From Archangiaceae bacterium (GTDB lineage: Bacteria; Myxococcota; Myxococcia; Myxococcales; Myxococcaceae), in assembly GCA_016879935.1 (NCBI GenBank), contig JAACJQ010000219.1, forward strand, positions 1-64,000: a stretch of DNA of 64,000 nucleotides, in the 5' to 3' direction. Both the position numbers and the translations under genes were made by a program. Under the pieces are notes generated by a model that saw only the letters and a program-made list of their open reading frames with translations, did not search any database and had not been told where the DNA came from. This document shows positions 34,294 to 42,261 of this stretch, piece after piece (position 1 is the first letter of the stretch; every line of letters starts with the position of its first letter).

Positions 34294-35280
34294 GTGCGGT
34301 GGTTCGGGTTGCTGCTTCTGCTCGCTGCGTGTCCGCGCTCGGTGCGTTCACCGGGCAGCGCCGACGTGCTCGTGCTCGGGCCCCACCCCGACGACGAGGT
34401 GTTGATGGCCGCGGGCGTCATCGACCGTGCGGTGAAGCAGGGCCAGCGCGTCGAGGTCGTGCTGATGACGAACGGTGACTTCACCTGCAAACGCGACGGC
34501 CGCGTTCGCCAGCTCGAGACCCTCACCGCCCTCGCGAAGCTGGGCGTCGACGAGGCGCACGTTCACTTCCTCGGGTACCCCGATGGTCACCTGCACGAGC
34601 TGACGGCCGAGCCGCTCCCGCCCGTCGAGCGGATCAGCCCGGCGGGTGAGTGTGTTCGCAGCAACGAGACGTGGCCGCTGCGTGGTGTCGCGCGAGCGCC
34701 ACGACCCTTCACCTCGACCGCCCTCACGGACGACCTCACGGCGTTGATCGATCGGCTCCGGCCGACCGACGTCTACCTGCCGCACGGCATCGACACGCAC
34801 CGAGACCACGCAGCGACGTACATGTTCTTCCGTCGCGCCATCGACCGCCTGGGCTTCGTGACGCGAGCACATCGCAGCGTCGTTCATCGCCACGACGACC
34901 TGTGTTGGCCGGGCACCTGTGAGCGGCCCTATCAACCGAACGCCGCGATGCCGCCGCTCCCCTTCCCGCTCGATGGATATGTGGCGGACGAGCAGCTGCC
35001 TGTCGACGCGGCGTGGAAGCTGGGGTTGATCAGCGCGTACCCCTCACAGCTCGATGCGCCGCTCGAGAACGACTGGCTGGCCGGCTTCGCACGCACGAAC
35101 GAGGTCTTCTTCAGCGAGCGCTACGTGAAGCGCGAAGGGCGCATGGTCTCCGACGCGACCACCTCGTGTGACGGCGTCACACCAGTCACCTGCCACGTTC
35201 CCTTGAAATTCGGAGACGAGGTCAGCATCTGGGCGAACGACGGGTTCGCGTCGTCGCAAATCGTCAGCAGCAAAAGGTGA
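34294..35280 (+). CDS. PIG-L family deacetylase, lipoprotein
   Basis: A protein of 328 residues from the GTG at 34294. That start gives a short signal with lipobox LLAAC (C13), while longer upstream frames overlap the divergent gene. The zinc motif is GPHPDDEV near residue 28 and the third ligand is in HGIDTHRDH near 163. The family removes N-acetyl groups from GlcNAc-type sugars or thiol precursors such as mycothiol and bacillithiol intermediates. The envelope location here argues for a glycan or glycolipid substrate. An extra C-terminal beta domain of about 60 residues is present. Confidence 0.88.
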   Translation: MRWFGLLLLLAACPRSVRSPGSADVLVLGPHPDDEVLMAAGVIDRAVKQGQRVEVVLMTNGDFTCKRDGRVRQLETLTALAKLGVDEAHVHFLGYPDGHLHELTAEPLPPVERISPAGECVRSNETWPLRGVARAPRPFTSTALTDDLTALIDRLRPTDVYLPHGIDTHRDHAATYMFFRRAIDRLGFVTRAHRSVVHRHDDLCWPGTCERPYQPNAAMPPLPFPLDGYVADEQLPVDAAWKLGLISAYPSQLDAPLENDWLAGFARTNEVFFSERYVKREGRMVSDATTSCDGVTPVTCHVPLKFGDEVSIWANDGFASSQIVSSKR

Positions 35281-35290
35281 GGCTGTAGAA

Positions 35291-35363
35291 AAGACGTCGC
35301 CCGCACGACATGGTGACGACGCAGAGGGAAACGACCCTCCGTCGAACCAGAAAGAGACGTCTT
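35291..35363 (+). promoter_or_regulatory. Paired GACGTC sites upstream of the YciI-ECF42 genes
   Basis: AAGACGTC at 35291-35298 and its reverse complement GACGTCTT at 35356-35363 flank the short region before the yciI-like start. ECF42 factors are reported to recognise a TGTCGA-like -35 and a CGTC/CGAC-like -10. CGTCGA at 35340 and CGTC at 35358 are present, but their 12-bp spacing is shorter than usual. A regulatory role is plausible but unproven. Confidence 0.3.
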
Positions 35364-35367
35364 CTCC

Positions 35368-35733
35368 ATGCAATACGCCCTCGTCGTGTACGAAACCCAG
35401 GCCGAGCTCGCGCGCCGTGACGACCCTGCGCAGGCCCAGGCCTATTGGGCCCCCTACTTCGCCTACTCCAGGGCACTGGCCGAGGCGGGTGTCGCGGTTG
35501 GCGGCGCCGGCCTGCAGTCGCCGCGTGCTGCCACGTCGGTGCGCCTGCGTGACGGCAAGCGCCAGGTGCAGGACGGGCCCTTCGCCGACACCAAGGAGCA
35601 GCTGGGTGGGTTGTTCCTCATCGAGGTGCCTTCGCTCGACAAGGCGCTCGAGTGGGCAGCGCGATGCCCGGCCTCCTCCACGGGAACGGTCGAGGTCAGG
35701 CCGGTGCTGGCTCCACCGCCTGGCGCACGCTGA
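35368..35733 (+). CDS. YciI/DGPF family protein
   Basis: A protein of 121 residues with the family's motif LRDGKRQVQDGPFADTKEQ, containing DGPF and the residues usual for the ferredoxin-like YCII fold. Such genes are typical partners of ECF42 sigma factors, as here: the sigma gene starts 21 bp downstream. The activity is not known; it is presumed an oxidoreductase-like or binding protein in the same stress response. Confidence 0.92.
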   Translation: MQYALVVYETQAELARRDDPAQAQAYWAPYFAYSRALAEAGVAVGGAGLQSPRAATSVRLRDGKRQVQDGPFADTKEQLGGLFLIEVPSLDKALEWAARCPASSTGTVEVRPVLAPPPGAR

Positions 35734-35754
35734 CGTGAACGAGGGCCTGCTCCG

Positions 35755-36960
35755 ATGAACGCGAACCGGGCAGCGGAGCAGGTCGCTCGCGAGAGCTATG
35801 GCCGGGTGCTGGCGCTGCTCGCGTCACGCACGAAGGACGTCGCTGCGGCCGAAGATGCGCTCTCGGAGGCGTTGCTCGCGGCACTCACCCAGTGGCCACG
35901 CGAGGGCGTTCCAGCAAACCCGGTGGCGTGGCTGATGACGGCGTCGAAGCGGCGACTGCTCGACGCGCGACGGCGGCACGACGTTCGTGAAGCGGCCGCC
36001 GCGACCATCGAGCTCGAGCTCGCGACGCTCGACCAGCAGGCGGAGGTTGGGGTGCCCGACGAGCGGCTGCGGCTGCTCTTCGTCTGCGCGCACCCCGCCA
36101 TCGACGCCGAGGCACGCACGCCGTTGATGCTGCAGACGGTGCTGGGGCTCGACGCGGAGCGCATCGCGAGTGCGTTCTGCGTGGCACCGAAGACGATGGG
36201 GCAGCGGCTGTGGCGCGCGAAGGCGAAGATTCGTGACGCCGGCATCGCCTTTGACGTGCCCGAGGTCAGCGAGCTCGCCGAGCGCGTCTCGTTCGTTCAC
36301 GAGGCCATCTACGCCGCGTTCGGAACGAGCTGGGACGACGCCGCAGAGGGCGCTGACGGCGCGGGCGACCTCGCTCGCGAAGCCATCTGGCTGGCTGAGG
36401 TGCTCTCCGGGCTGTTGCCCGACGAGGCAGAGTCGAAGGGCCTGCTGGCGCTGATGCTGCTCAGCGAAGCGCGCCGACAGGCGCGACGCTCGCCGACCGG
36501 TGCGTACGTTCCGTTGAAGGAGCAGGACCTCGCACGGTGGGACCTCGCGATGCTGCATGAAGGAGAACGACGGCTGGCCGAAGCTTCGCGGCTGCAGAAG
36601 CTGGGGCCGTTTCAGCTCGAAGCGGCGATTCAGTCACTGCACGTGGCTCGGCGTCGTGACGGCCGTCGAGACGACGCGCTGCTGGTGCAGCTCTACGACG
36701 GGCTGTTGCAGCTGGCGCCGTCGCTCGGGGTGCAGGTCGCGCGCGCCGCGGCCATCGGCGCCTCGAACCCGCGCGCCGGTCTCGAAGCGCTCGACGGCAT
36801 CGACGACGCGCGAACGCAGACCCATCAACCCTGGTGGGCGACGCGAGCGGGTCTACTTCGTGGGCTGGGTCGGCTCGACGAGGCAGGGCAGGCCTTCGAA
36901 CGCGCGGCCGGTCTGACGAGTGACGACGCAGTCCGCCGGTGGTTGCTGGCGCAGCGGTAG
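35755..36960 (+). CDS. ECF42-type RNA polymerase sigma factor with C-terminal TPR-like extension
   Basis: A protein of 401 residues. Sigma-2 spans about 10-75 (AAEDALSEALLAAL, NPVAWLMTASKRRLLD). Sigma-4 spans about 110-170 (DAERIASAFCVAPKTMGQRL). A long alpha-helical extension follows (about 180-401) with tandem helices such as RAGLLRGLGRLDEAGQAFER, a TPR-like region found in the ECF42 group and thought to control activity in place of an anti-sigma factor. No anti-sigma gene is visible. It is convergent with the propeller lipoprotein gene, with zero gap. Confidence 0.9.
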   Translation: MNANRAAEQVARESYGRVLALLASRTKDVAAAEDALSEALLAALTQWPREGVPANPVAWLMTASKRRLLDARRRHDVREAAAATIELELATLDQQAEVGVPDERLRLLFVCAHPAIDAEARTPLMLQTVLGLDAERIASAFCVAPKTMGQRLWRAKAKIRDAGIAFDVPEVSELAERVSFVHEAIYAAFGTSWDDAAEGADGAGDLAREAIWLAEVLSGLLPDEAESKGLLALMLLSEARRQARRSPTGAYVPLKEQDLARWDLAMLHEGERRLAEASRLQKLGPFQLEAAIQSLHVARRRDGRRDDALLVQLYDGLLQLAPSLGVQVARAAAIGASNPRAGLEALDGIDDARTQTHQPWWATRAGLLRGLGRLDEAGQAFERAAGLTSDDAVRRWLLAQR

Positions 36961-38133
36961 TCAGCGCAGCGTCACGCCCTGCGGGTTCGTCGCGTTGCCG
37001 GGCCCAGCGGGCGACCAGACGGGGCTCGAGTACACCTGCGTCAACCCGCTGCCGTCGTACTTCGCCCGAATGAGCGCGTCGCTCGCGTTGTCAGTCCAAT
37101 AGAGCTGCTGCGACTCGGCGTCGACGGCGAGGCTGGTGATGGTGCCGCTCGCCACCACCGTGGCTGGCCCGCCTGCGAGTGGCGCCCGCATCAACGAGGT
37201 GCCCTCGGCCCAGAACAGCAGCTGCGCGGAAACGTCGAGCGCCAGTGCACGCGGGTTCGCCGAAGCGTCGGGCGCCGTGTGCAGCACCATGCGCCCCGAG
37301 CCATCGAGCGCCGCGCGGTTCACCGTGTCGGAGCCGTTGTCCGTCCAATAGACGAAGCCACCTGCCGCATCGACGGCGACCGAGCTCGCGAAGGCTCCGC
37401 TCGTCTGGGCAACGAAGGGGGTTCGGCCGCTGCCGTCGAGCTGCGCCCGCATCACGGTGCCGCCCTCGGCCCAGAACAACTGCCCGTGCATCGTGTCGAC
37501 GGCGAGGCCTTCGGGGTTCGAGGTGGCCTGCGGGCTCGTGTACAGCACGCGCTTCGAGCCATCGGCGTCGAGCCGTGAGAGCGCATCGGTCGCGTTGTCG
37601 AACCAGTAGACGCGCCGCTGATCATCCACCGCCACCGAGGTGACGAAGTTCTGGCCGGCGACGCCGTCGACGAGCGTGGTGACGCCGCCATCGCTCACGT
37701 CGAGCTCACGCACCGCCCAGCCATCACCAAACACGACCCGCGGCGCGCTCGGCTCGCTCACGACGAAGAAGGAGAAGTGGCTCACCTCGGCGACGAGCGT
37801 GTTGCCCATGCGTCGAACCCCGGCCACGGGAGCCCACGCACCTCCGGGCTGCGCCGTCAGCAGGCGCGTCTGCGAAGCGGTTGCTGGAAAGGTGAGCGTC
37901 ACGGGCACTGCGAATGTCTGGCCGTGCGGCGTGAGCGCAATCACGGTCGAGCCGGAACCCGAGGGGAGCGCCGGAAACCCTTCGGTCGCGACCGCGAGGC
38001 CAAGCGAAGCTGGAGCCTTCACCGCACCAGCAGGCACCTGCACCATCACCCCGCCGGGGCCCGTCAGGGTTCGCCCACCGTCGAGGGCGCTGCACGCCGA
38101 GAGCGTCACCGCCAGCATCAGTCCAGTTCGCAT
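36961..38133 (-). CDS. Lipoprotein with YWTD-type beta propeller
   Basis: A protein of 390 residues. The signal is MRTGLMLAVTLSAC with lipobox LSAC (C14). Residues about 22-130 resemble a ZU5-like beta domain (LTGPGGVMVQVPAGAVKAP). Then at least five propeller blades of the low-density-lipoprotein-receptor YWTD type appear: VYWFDNATDALSRLDADGS, LFWAEGGTVMRAQLDGSG, VYWTDNGSDTVNRAALDGSG and LYWTDNASDALIRAKYDGSG. It is probably a surface-attached binding protein. Its ligand is unknown. Confidence 0.85.
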   Translation of the reverse strand: MRTGLMLAVTLSACSALDGGRTLTGPGGVMVQVPAGAVKAPASLGLAVATEGFPALPSGSGSTVIALTPHGQTFAVPVTLTFPATASQTRLLTAQPGGAWAPVAGVRRMGNTLVAEVSHFSFFVVSEPSAPRVVFGDGWAVRELDVSDGGVTTLVDGVAGQNFVTSVAVDDQRRVYWFDNATDALSRLDADGSKRVLYTSPQATSNPEGLAVDTMHGQLFWAEGGTVMRAQLDGSGRTPFVAQTSGAFASSVAVDAAGGFVYWTDNGSDTVNRAALDGSGRMVLHTAPDASANPRALALDVSAQLLFWAEGTSLMRAPLAGGPATVVASGTITSLAVDAESQQLYWTDNASDALIRAKYDGSGLTQVYSSPVWSPAGPGNATNPQGVTLR

Positions 38134-38176
38134 GGCGCGACCTTCACCGAGGTCTGGCGCCGATGTCGAGGGGCCA

Positions 38177-39403
38177 TCACGGCAGCTGCGTCGTCTGCTC
38201 CGCGCGCACCGAGAGGTCGAACTGCCCGCCGATGGTGTTCGGCTCCGGCGCCGAGTGGCTCGTGAGGTGGCGCGCGATCAACCGAACGGTCGCGGTGGGC
38301 GAGCTGATCAGCGCGTTGTTCCAGCGAAAGCCCTCCCACGGCACCAGCACGCCGCCTTGCACGTCCTTCTGGAGCCACACGTACTCGGGCACGTACGCGC
38401 GCACCGACGCGTCGGGGTGAATCGAGATGAGGAACGCCGTCGCCCACTCACCGCCGTCCCACGCGACGCGCACGGGCGCCAACTGCTCGAGCGACGACGA
38501 CACACGCAGGGTCAGCGGCGCTGCCGGGAGCACGACCGTCGCAGTCCACGGCTCGAGCTGACCGCTGCGAATCGACACCTGGTTCTCTCCGACGCGCCAG
38601 GGAAAGAGACTGGTGGTCGAGAGCACGCCATCGACGAGCGCCACCGTGGCGCCGTTCACCTCGACGGTCTGGGGCAGCTGCATCGCCTGGTCGATTCGCG
38701 GCGTGAAGCGCGCTCCGCCACCAGGCAGCAGCTCGAGCTCTGCCGACGTGATCAACGTTCGAGGAAAGCCGGTCGCGCAGCAGCGGCCTTCGCAGATGGC
38801 GTTGGCGAGGTGCGCATCGCGCTGCAGCAGCATCGACGCGCGCACGGTCTCGAAGCCGGTGCAGCTCGACCACGAGATGGTGAAGTTGTCGGCGCGCTGC
38901 ACCGCGGGGAACTGCCACGGGTCATCGCCCTTCGACGAGAGGCCGACGAGCGTGTCGGTGCGAGGGTCGAAGGCCGGGCCGTCGCTCGACTCGTAGACGA
39001 GCAGCAGGGCCCGCGCGGTCTCACAGCGGCCGATGGCCCGGGCGTTGGGCGGAGGCACGGGCAGCTCACCCTGGGCCGAGCCCTCGCGCAGGCGTGCGAA
39101 CTCGACCGGCGGCTCCGCACCCCACTTCACTGCGACGACGAAGGTGCCAGGCAGCGGGTCGGGTGACCATGACGACAGGCTGACGTGCCCGCTCGAGCTG
39201 GTGACACCCAACCGCCCGAGCGCTTCCAGTGCGGGCTCGGGCTGCAGGTGCCAGCCGGGGCTGAGCAAGGTCGGAACGGCGACCTGTTCGACGCGGCGTT
39301 CGGGGGCGACGGCGTAGGCCTCGCTCACCGGTGTGGCGACGGGCTCGGGCACACCACAGGCCATCGGGAGCGACAGCAGCAACGCGGCAACATGAAGGCG
39401 CAT
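38177..39403 (-). CDS. Hypothetical lipoprotein
   Basis: A protein of 408 residues from the ATG at 39403; the lipobox is LPMAC (C16). The chain is beta-rich, with cysteines in AIGRCETA, SSCTGFE and AICEGRCCATGF, the last a tight cysteine cluster that may form disulfides or bind metal. A later segment (TVVLPAAPLTLRV and on) resembles an Ig-like fold. Family not recognised. It lies between two other secreted-protein genes on the same strand, which suggests a shared envelope function. Confidence 0.7.
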   Translation of the reverse strand: MRLHVAALLLSLPMACGVPEPVATPVSEAYAVAPERRVEQVAVPTLLSPGWHLQPEPALEALGRLGVTSSSGHVSLSSWSPDPLPGTFVVAVKWGAEPPVEFARLREGSAQGELPVPPPNARAIGRCETARALLLVYESSDGPAFDPRTDTLVGLSSKGDDPWQFPAVQRADNFTISWSSCTGFETVRASMLLQRDAHLANAICEGRCCATGFPRTLITSAELELLPGGGARFTPRIDQAMQLPQTVEVNGATVALVDGVLSTTSLFPWRVGENQVSIRSGQLEPWTATVVLPAAPLTLRVSSSLEQLAPVRVAWDGGEWATAFLISIHPDASVRAYVPEYVWLQKDVQGGVLVPWEGFRWNNALISSPTATVRLIARHLTSHSAPEPNTIGGQFDLSVRAEQTTQLP

Positions 39404-39458
39404 GCGACGGGGTATGCCGGCCCCAAAAAGAAGGACACGGCCCTGCGCCAACCGTCGA

Positions 39459-40388
39459 TCAGCCGGCTGAAACTCGCCGAGTACGCCTGAAGACCAGCAC
39501 AGCCAATGCGGCCCGCATTCCAGGCGTGCTCGAGCAGCCAGGCGTGGGCAGTGACGCACTGCCGCCTTCATCGATGGGCTTCGGTGTGTCGGACGGGCCG
39601 CTGCAGGCAAGCGTGAAGGTGGTCGAGGCGGTCAACGGCTGCGTGACTCCCGCAATCGTGGCCTGAAGTTCGGCGGTGTGCTGACCGAGCCCGACCCCCA
39701 CGCCGACCGCCTCGGGCGAGCACGGCACGTTGACCTCGAGCACCCGGTTGCGCGCGCGATAGTACGGCATCGTCGCGACCAACCCGCTCGCACCAATCGA
39801 GCCCACCGGCTCGCGAGCCCAGACTTTTCCGTCGACGATGAGTGACCAGCTGGTGACCGGGAGAAACGGCACCAACTCCGCAGCGGGCGTGAACGCAAAC
39901 TGCGCGTAGGCACCGCTCATGGCCATGGCGCAGCTCGGGCCTCCGGGAATCGAGACGGTGCCGTGACCGCGAGCCTTCACGCCGAACGAGCCGAGCGTCG
40001 ACGGCAACGGCTGGGCACCCGAAGTCGTGAAGGCCACGTCGGTGAGGGAGCCGCCCCCGCATTCCTTCGGGAAGCGAAGGAGCAAGGACTGGCCGGCGGA
40101 GAGCGGTTGCAACGGCCGCACGACGACGACGGAGCGATCGCCACTGCGCTCGACCGAAGCGGGAATGGGTTGGCGATTGGCCGTGAGCAGCTCGAAACCG
40201 CCATCGGCAGCGTCGAGCCCCGGGGCGAGCGCGTCGGTCGCATCGACGGCCAGGGCGGGCGCATTTGCAGGCACCGAAGCACCGGCGAGCGACGAACCGA
40301 ACGAACAGGCCGGGCCAGAGCACGCGAACGCAAGCCCGGGAGCGCCCAACAGCACGACGAGGAAGACGACGCGTAGCGCGACTCGCAT
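39459..40388 (-). CDS. Secreted protein with MYXO-CTERM-like tail
   Basis: A protein of 309 residues. The signal peptide is VALRVVFLVVLLGAPGLAFA and the mature protein starts CSGPACSFG. The C-terminus has TPGCSSTPGM followed by a hydrophobic stretch AALAVLVF and RRTRR. That is the order Cys-Ser, helix, Arg cluster of the MYXO-CTERM sorting signal of myxobacteria, here short and with few glycines. The middle is beta-rich (Ig-like strands). It is expected to be processed at the Cys and anchored at the surface. Confidence 0.75.
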   Translation of the reverse strand: MRVALRVVFLVVLLGAPGLAFACSGPACSFGSSLAGASVPANAPALAVDATDALAPGLDAADGGFELLTANRQPIPASVERSGDRSVVVVRPLQPLSAGQSLLLRFPKECGGGSLTDVAFTTSGAQPLPSTLGSFGVKARGHGTVSIPGGPSCAMAMSGAYAQFAFTPAAELVPFLPVTSWSLIVDGKVWAREPVGSIGASGLVATMPYYRARNRVLEVNVPCSPEAVGVGVGLGQHTAELQATIAGVTQPLTASTTFTLACSGPSDTPKPIDEGGSASLPTPGCSSTPGMRAALAVLVFRRTRRVSAG

Positions 40389-40432
40389 GCCGGTGAGCTT
40401 GTTCGGCCGCCTCGGTCGTGTCGAGCGGCTGA

Positions 40433-41263
40433 TCAGGCGCTCTTCGACTGGCTGTTGCCAAGCCTCTTCGGCGTCCCGTGCTCGAGACGCCTCGTCACGG
40501 CGTCACGGCCAAGCCCGTTCATGATGCGCGCGGCGAGTGAGGGCCAGACGCGTTGCAACAGCAGCAGGCCTCCGTTGCCACCCGGGAGCGCTCGCGCGGC
40601 GTTCGAGTCGAGGAACGAGACGAAGGCCTCGGCCACCCAGGCGGGCTCGAAGATCTTCGGGAGCGCGAGTGGCCAGCGCTCACCCGCCTCCGTGCTGGTG
40701 TGGGGCGGCGAGAAGACCCGCACGTCGATGTTCTCTGGGGCGAGCTCGGTGCGCAGGGCGATGGACCACGCGTTCACTGCGGCCTTGGCGGCCGAGTAGA
40801 TGGCCGCGCCCGGCATCGGCACGTAGCCGACGGTCGAGGCGAAGTTCACGATGACGCCTCCGCGCTGGGCCCGCATCACCGGAAGCACCGCGCGCGCCAT
40901 GTGCTCAGCCCCCAGCACGTGCACTGCGAACTGCTCCCGCGCGACCTCGGGACGTGCGTCGGCCCACCACCCGAGCTCGCCACCATTGCCGGCGTTGTTC
41001 ACCAGAACGTCGACGCGACCGAACCGCTCCATGACCTGCTGCACTGCTCGTTGGGCCGAGGCGGCGTCGGTGACGTCGAGGGGCACCGCGACGGCCTGAC
41101 CTCCATCGGCGACGACGGCGGCCACCTCGCGCTCGAGGGTCTCACGACGGCGCGCGGCGAAGGCCACCTTCGCCCCCCTTCGTGCGAGCGCTCTGGCGAT
41201 GTGAAGCCCGATGCCACTCGAGGCTCCGGTGACGAGAACGGCTGACGACGCTGCGCGACCCAT
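40433..41263 (-). CDS. Short-chain dehydrogenase/reductase
   Basis: A protein of 276 residues from the ATG at 41263; the longer frame upstream is antisense-like. The NAD(P) motif is TGASSGIGLHIA near residue 11, the structural NNAG is near 90, Ser in NFASTVGY near 139 and the catalytic YSAAK near 155. It is a classical SDR of unknown substrate. The C-terminal 60 residues (LPKIFEPAWVAEAFVSFLD, then a basic tail) resemble SDRs acting on lipid or acyl substrates, which is only suggestive. Confidence 0.9.
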   Translation of the reverse strand: MGRAASSAVLVTGASSGIGLHIARALARRGAKVAFAARRRETLEREVAAVVADGGQAVAVPLDVTDAASAQRAVQQVMERFGRVDVLVNNAGNGGELGWWADARPEVAREQFAVHVLGAEHMARAVLPVMRAQRGGVIVNFASTVGYVPMPGAAIYSAAKAAVNAWSIALRTELAPENIDVRVFSPPHTSTEAGERWPLALPKIFEPAWVAEAFVSFLDSNAARALPGGNGGLLLLQRVWPSLAARIMNGLGRDAVTRRLEHGTPKRLGNSQSKSA

Positions 41264-41355
41264 GGGCAACCTCCGTGGAAGAGGCGCGAGGTGTACCGGC
41301 GTGAGGTCGGCGGCAGCTTCTCGACGCTTGCGAAGAAGTTCTCCTGGCTTGCGCT

Positions 41356-42261
41356 TCAGTCGCGCAGCTTCAGCATCACGTCGTACGAGACCCGGCCGCG
41401 CACCGGAGCGTCGTGAACGAAGTGTTCGACGGGCACGAAGTCGTCGAGCCGTGCACCGCTCGCCGGGAGCCACACCGAGTAGATGTCGAGGTAGTGACGC
41501 TCGACGGCGCTCACCGGCCCCGAGAAGGGGAACACGGCCCATCGCCCCGCGGGGAGCTCCGTCTCGAACAGCGGAGGAGCGAGGGGCTGATGCGCCTCGA
41601 CCGGAGTGCCTGCGTAGTAGCGGCAGCGCAGGGCTCCCGTCAGCGCAGGGCTGTCCCACGCGAGCCCCCACGCATCGAGCGGCCCGTCGACACCAGCCAC
41701 CTTCAGCTGACGCTGCAGGCGCGCGAACGTTCGTTCGATGTCGGCGGGCTGGTACCCCTTCTCCGTCACCAGACAGGCGAGCGAGAGCGAGGGGCGACGC
41801 TCGACCCGCAGCGTCTTGTCCAGGCGTCTCAGAATCGCCTCGCGACGTGCCGTCGAAGGCCCGGGCGGCACACTGAAGAGCTTCGCCGGGTCGAACCTCG
41901 AACGACGGGTGCGCCGGCCTGCACGAACCTGGCTCGGGCTCGAGCCGTACCGGGCCGAGAAGGCCTTCGAGAAGTTCGACACCGACGAGTAGCCACACCT
42001 CAGCGCGATGTCCGTCACGGGCGCGCCCGGTTCCCACGCCAGCAGCATCGCGGCCTGCTCGAGGCGGCGGCGGGTCACGAAACGACCCACGGGCTCGCCC
42101 ATGAGCGCCGTGAAGATGCGGTGAAAATGAAACTCGCTCACGTGAGCGACCCGGGCCACGTCGGCGAGGCGCAGCGGCTCGGCGAGGTGGTCGATGATGT
42201 ACCGCACGGCCCGCTCGATGCGCGGCCGCCAGACCGTCTCGTCAGGAGCCCGTCGCTTCAA
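41356..42261 (-). CDS. AraC-family regulator with GyrI-like effector domain
   Basis: A protein of 301 residues. The start is set at a TTG at 42261 that overlaps the stop of the upstream ATPase gene (TTGA); no ATG or GTG fits before the DNA-binding domain. Two helix-turn-helix units are visible (LADVARVAHVSEFHFHRIF near 24-42 and VTDIALRCGYSSVSNFSKAF near 75-95). A linker (about 110-150) and a GyrI-like ligand domain follow (RWAVFPFSGPVSAVER, DDFVPVEHFVHDAP). Such regulators bind small hydrophobic effectors. Its coupling to the ATPase gene suggests one regulatory unit. Confidence 0.85.
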   Translation of the reverse strand: MKRRAPDETVWRPRIERAVRYIIDHLAEPLRLADVARVAHVSEFHFHRIFTALMGEPVGRFVTRRRLEQAAMLLAWEPGAPVTDIALRCGYSSVSNFSKAFSARYGSSPSQVRAGRRTRRSRFDPAKLFSVPPGPSTARREAILRRLDKTLRVERRPSLSLACLVTEKGYQPADIERTFARLQRQLKVAGVDGPLDAWGLAWDSPALTGALRCRYYAGTPVEAHQPLAPPLFETELPAGRWAVFPFSGPVSAVERHYLDIYSVWLPASGARLDDFVPVEHFVHDAPVRGRVSYDVMLKLRD

